A program made the translations under genes and the position numbers. The notes under the pieces are model-generated. The model worked only from the letters and a program-made list of their open reading frames with translations, searched no databases and was not told where the DNA came from. From the NCBI GenBank assembly GCA_902787595.1, contig CADAHD010000133.1, positions 3,382 through 9,919 of the forward strand: a stretch of 6,538 nucleotides of DNA, given 5' to 3'. Below, piece by piece: positions 5,998-6,538 of this stretch. The stretch is from an uncultured Lachnospiraceae bacterium. GTDB lineage: Bacteria; Bacillota_A; Clostridia; Lachnospirales; Lachnospiraceae. Numbering within the stretch: the stretch's first letter is position 1; every line of letters begins with the position of its first letter.

Positions 5998-6538
5998 GGC
6001 TAACACACAGCCTGTTTTTCCGGTTTGTGGTAGCCGCTTTCTCTGTTTGGGTGCCTGTTTTTCCTACCGGTGGCTAACACATCGCCTGTTTTTCCGGTTT
6101 GTGGTAGCCGCTTACTCTGTTTTGGGACCTGTTTTACCTCCCGGCGGCTAACACACAGCCTGTTTTCCTTCCTTGTGGTAGCCGCTTACTCTCTATTTGG
6201 GCCTGATTTCCCTCTCGGCGGCTAACACATCGCCTGTTTTCCTGACTTGTGGTAGCCAAGCACTCCTTTTTTGCCCCTGATTTCCCTCCCTATGGCTAAC
6301 ACATCGCCTGTTTTTTCGACTTGTGGTAGCCGCTTCACCTCTATTTGGGCCTGTTTTCCCTACCGGCGGCTAACACATCGCCTGTTTTTCCGGTTTGTGG
6401 TAGCCAATCTATCTCTATTTGGGCCTGCTCCCCCTTCCGGCGGCTAACACACTGCCTGTTTTTTCGACTTGTGGTAGCCGCTTCACCTCTATTTGGGCCT
6501 GTTTTCCCTACCGGCGGCTAACACACTGCCTGTTTTTC
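5998..6538. repeat. 74-bp tandem repeat array, seven full units plus a partial, open at the right edge
   Basis: Units begin with GGCTAACACA at 5998, 6072, 6146, 6220, 6294, 6368, 6442 and 6516, so all seven intervals are exactly 74 bp. Within a unit, positions 1-10 (GGCTAACACA, 8 of 8 copies) and 29-38 (TGTGGTAGCC, 7 of 7) are imperfect inverted arms with one central mismatch. The 18-base loop starts with a conserved G-CCTGTTTT block and ends in a variable 7-base stretch. Positions 39-74 are less conserved but clearly related, with CCTG kept at 57-60 and usually a terminal CCGGC. In some units GC flanks extend the stem by two pairs. The array is pyrimidine-rich on the plus strand, has no long conserved reading frame (74 is not a multiple of 3), and fades into a degenerate tail at about 5972-5997. 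Its function is unknown. Confidence 0.95.

Noticed and set aside
5663..6151. Plus-strand open frame running antisense through the lipoprotein N-terminus into the repeats
   Set aside because: It has no ribosome site, overlaps a well-supported gene and its promoter, and its repeat part changes frame each 74-bp unit, so the peptide does not repeat.
5998..6538. CRISPR array (38-base hairpin repeat with 36-base spacers)
   Set aside because: The sizes fit superficially, but the supposed spacers are clearly related to one another (shared CTATTTGGGCCTG and CCGGC ends) and two are identical. This is a tandem repeat, not an array of unique spacers, and no cas gene is present.

Overview
The window looks like chromosomal DNA from a low-to-moderate GC Firmicute, probably a Clostridia member of the Lachnospiraceae type. 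This is inferred from strong AGGAGG-type ribosome binding sites, short consensus promoters, long symmetrical terminator hairpins, a lipoprotein signal followed by an acidic linker, and a set of flavin and thiol redox enzymes typical of anaerobes. Apart from one gene cut by the left edge, every gene lies on the minus strand, so the text below follows transcription from right to left.

Right end (about 5998-6538): an array of 74-bp tandem repeats, at least seven full units, running off the window. Every interval is exactly 74 bp. Each unit carries an imperfect inverted repeat (GGCTAACACA ... TGTGGTAGCC) and a less conserved spacer. The array does not code for protein and is not a CRISPR. It ends just upstream of a strong promoter that drives a surface lipoprotein (4422-5885) with an HEWMH zinc-peptidase-like motif and a C-terminal ricin-type beta-trefoil domain. 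A clean intrinsic terminator (4335-4362) follows.

Middle (1824-4169): a probable redox operon with a consensus promoter next to an A/T palindrome. It encodes a cysteine-type glutathione peroxidase, a TM1586-like nitroreductase and a flavodoxin-like protein, then a second nitroreductase reduced to a remnant. In that remnant the first ~12 codons are joined out of frame to the last ~42, so the core of the gene is deleted. A hairpin terminator closes the operon. The likely theme is peroxide detoxification and flavin-dependent reduction.

Left (1-1803): an unrecognised gene whose N-terminus and body lie in different frames (1340-1803), followed by an inositol-monophosphatase-family phosphatase (533-1306). 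A convergent, unrecognised partial gene (1-516) enters from the left edge. Two degraded or frameshifted genes lie on either side of the 1824-1877 terminator, which suggests local gene decay or, for the smaller lesion, a sequencing error.
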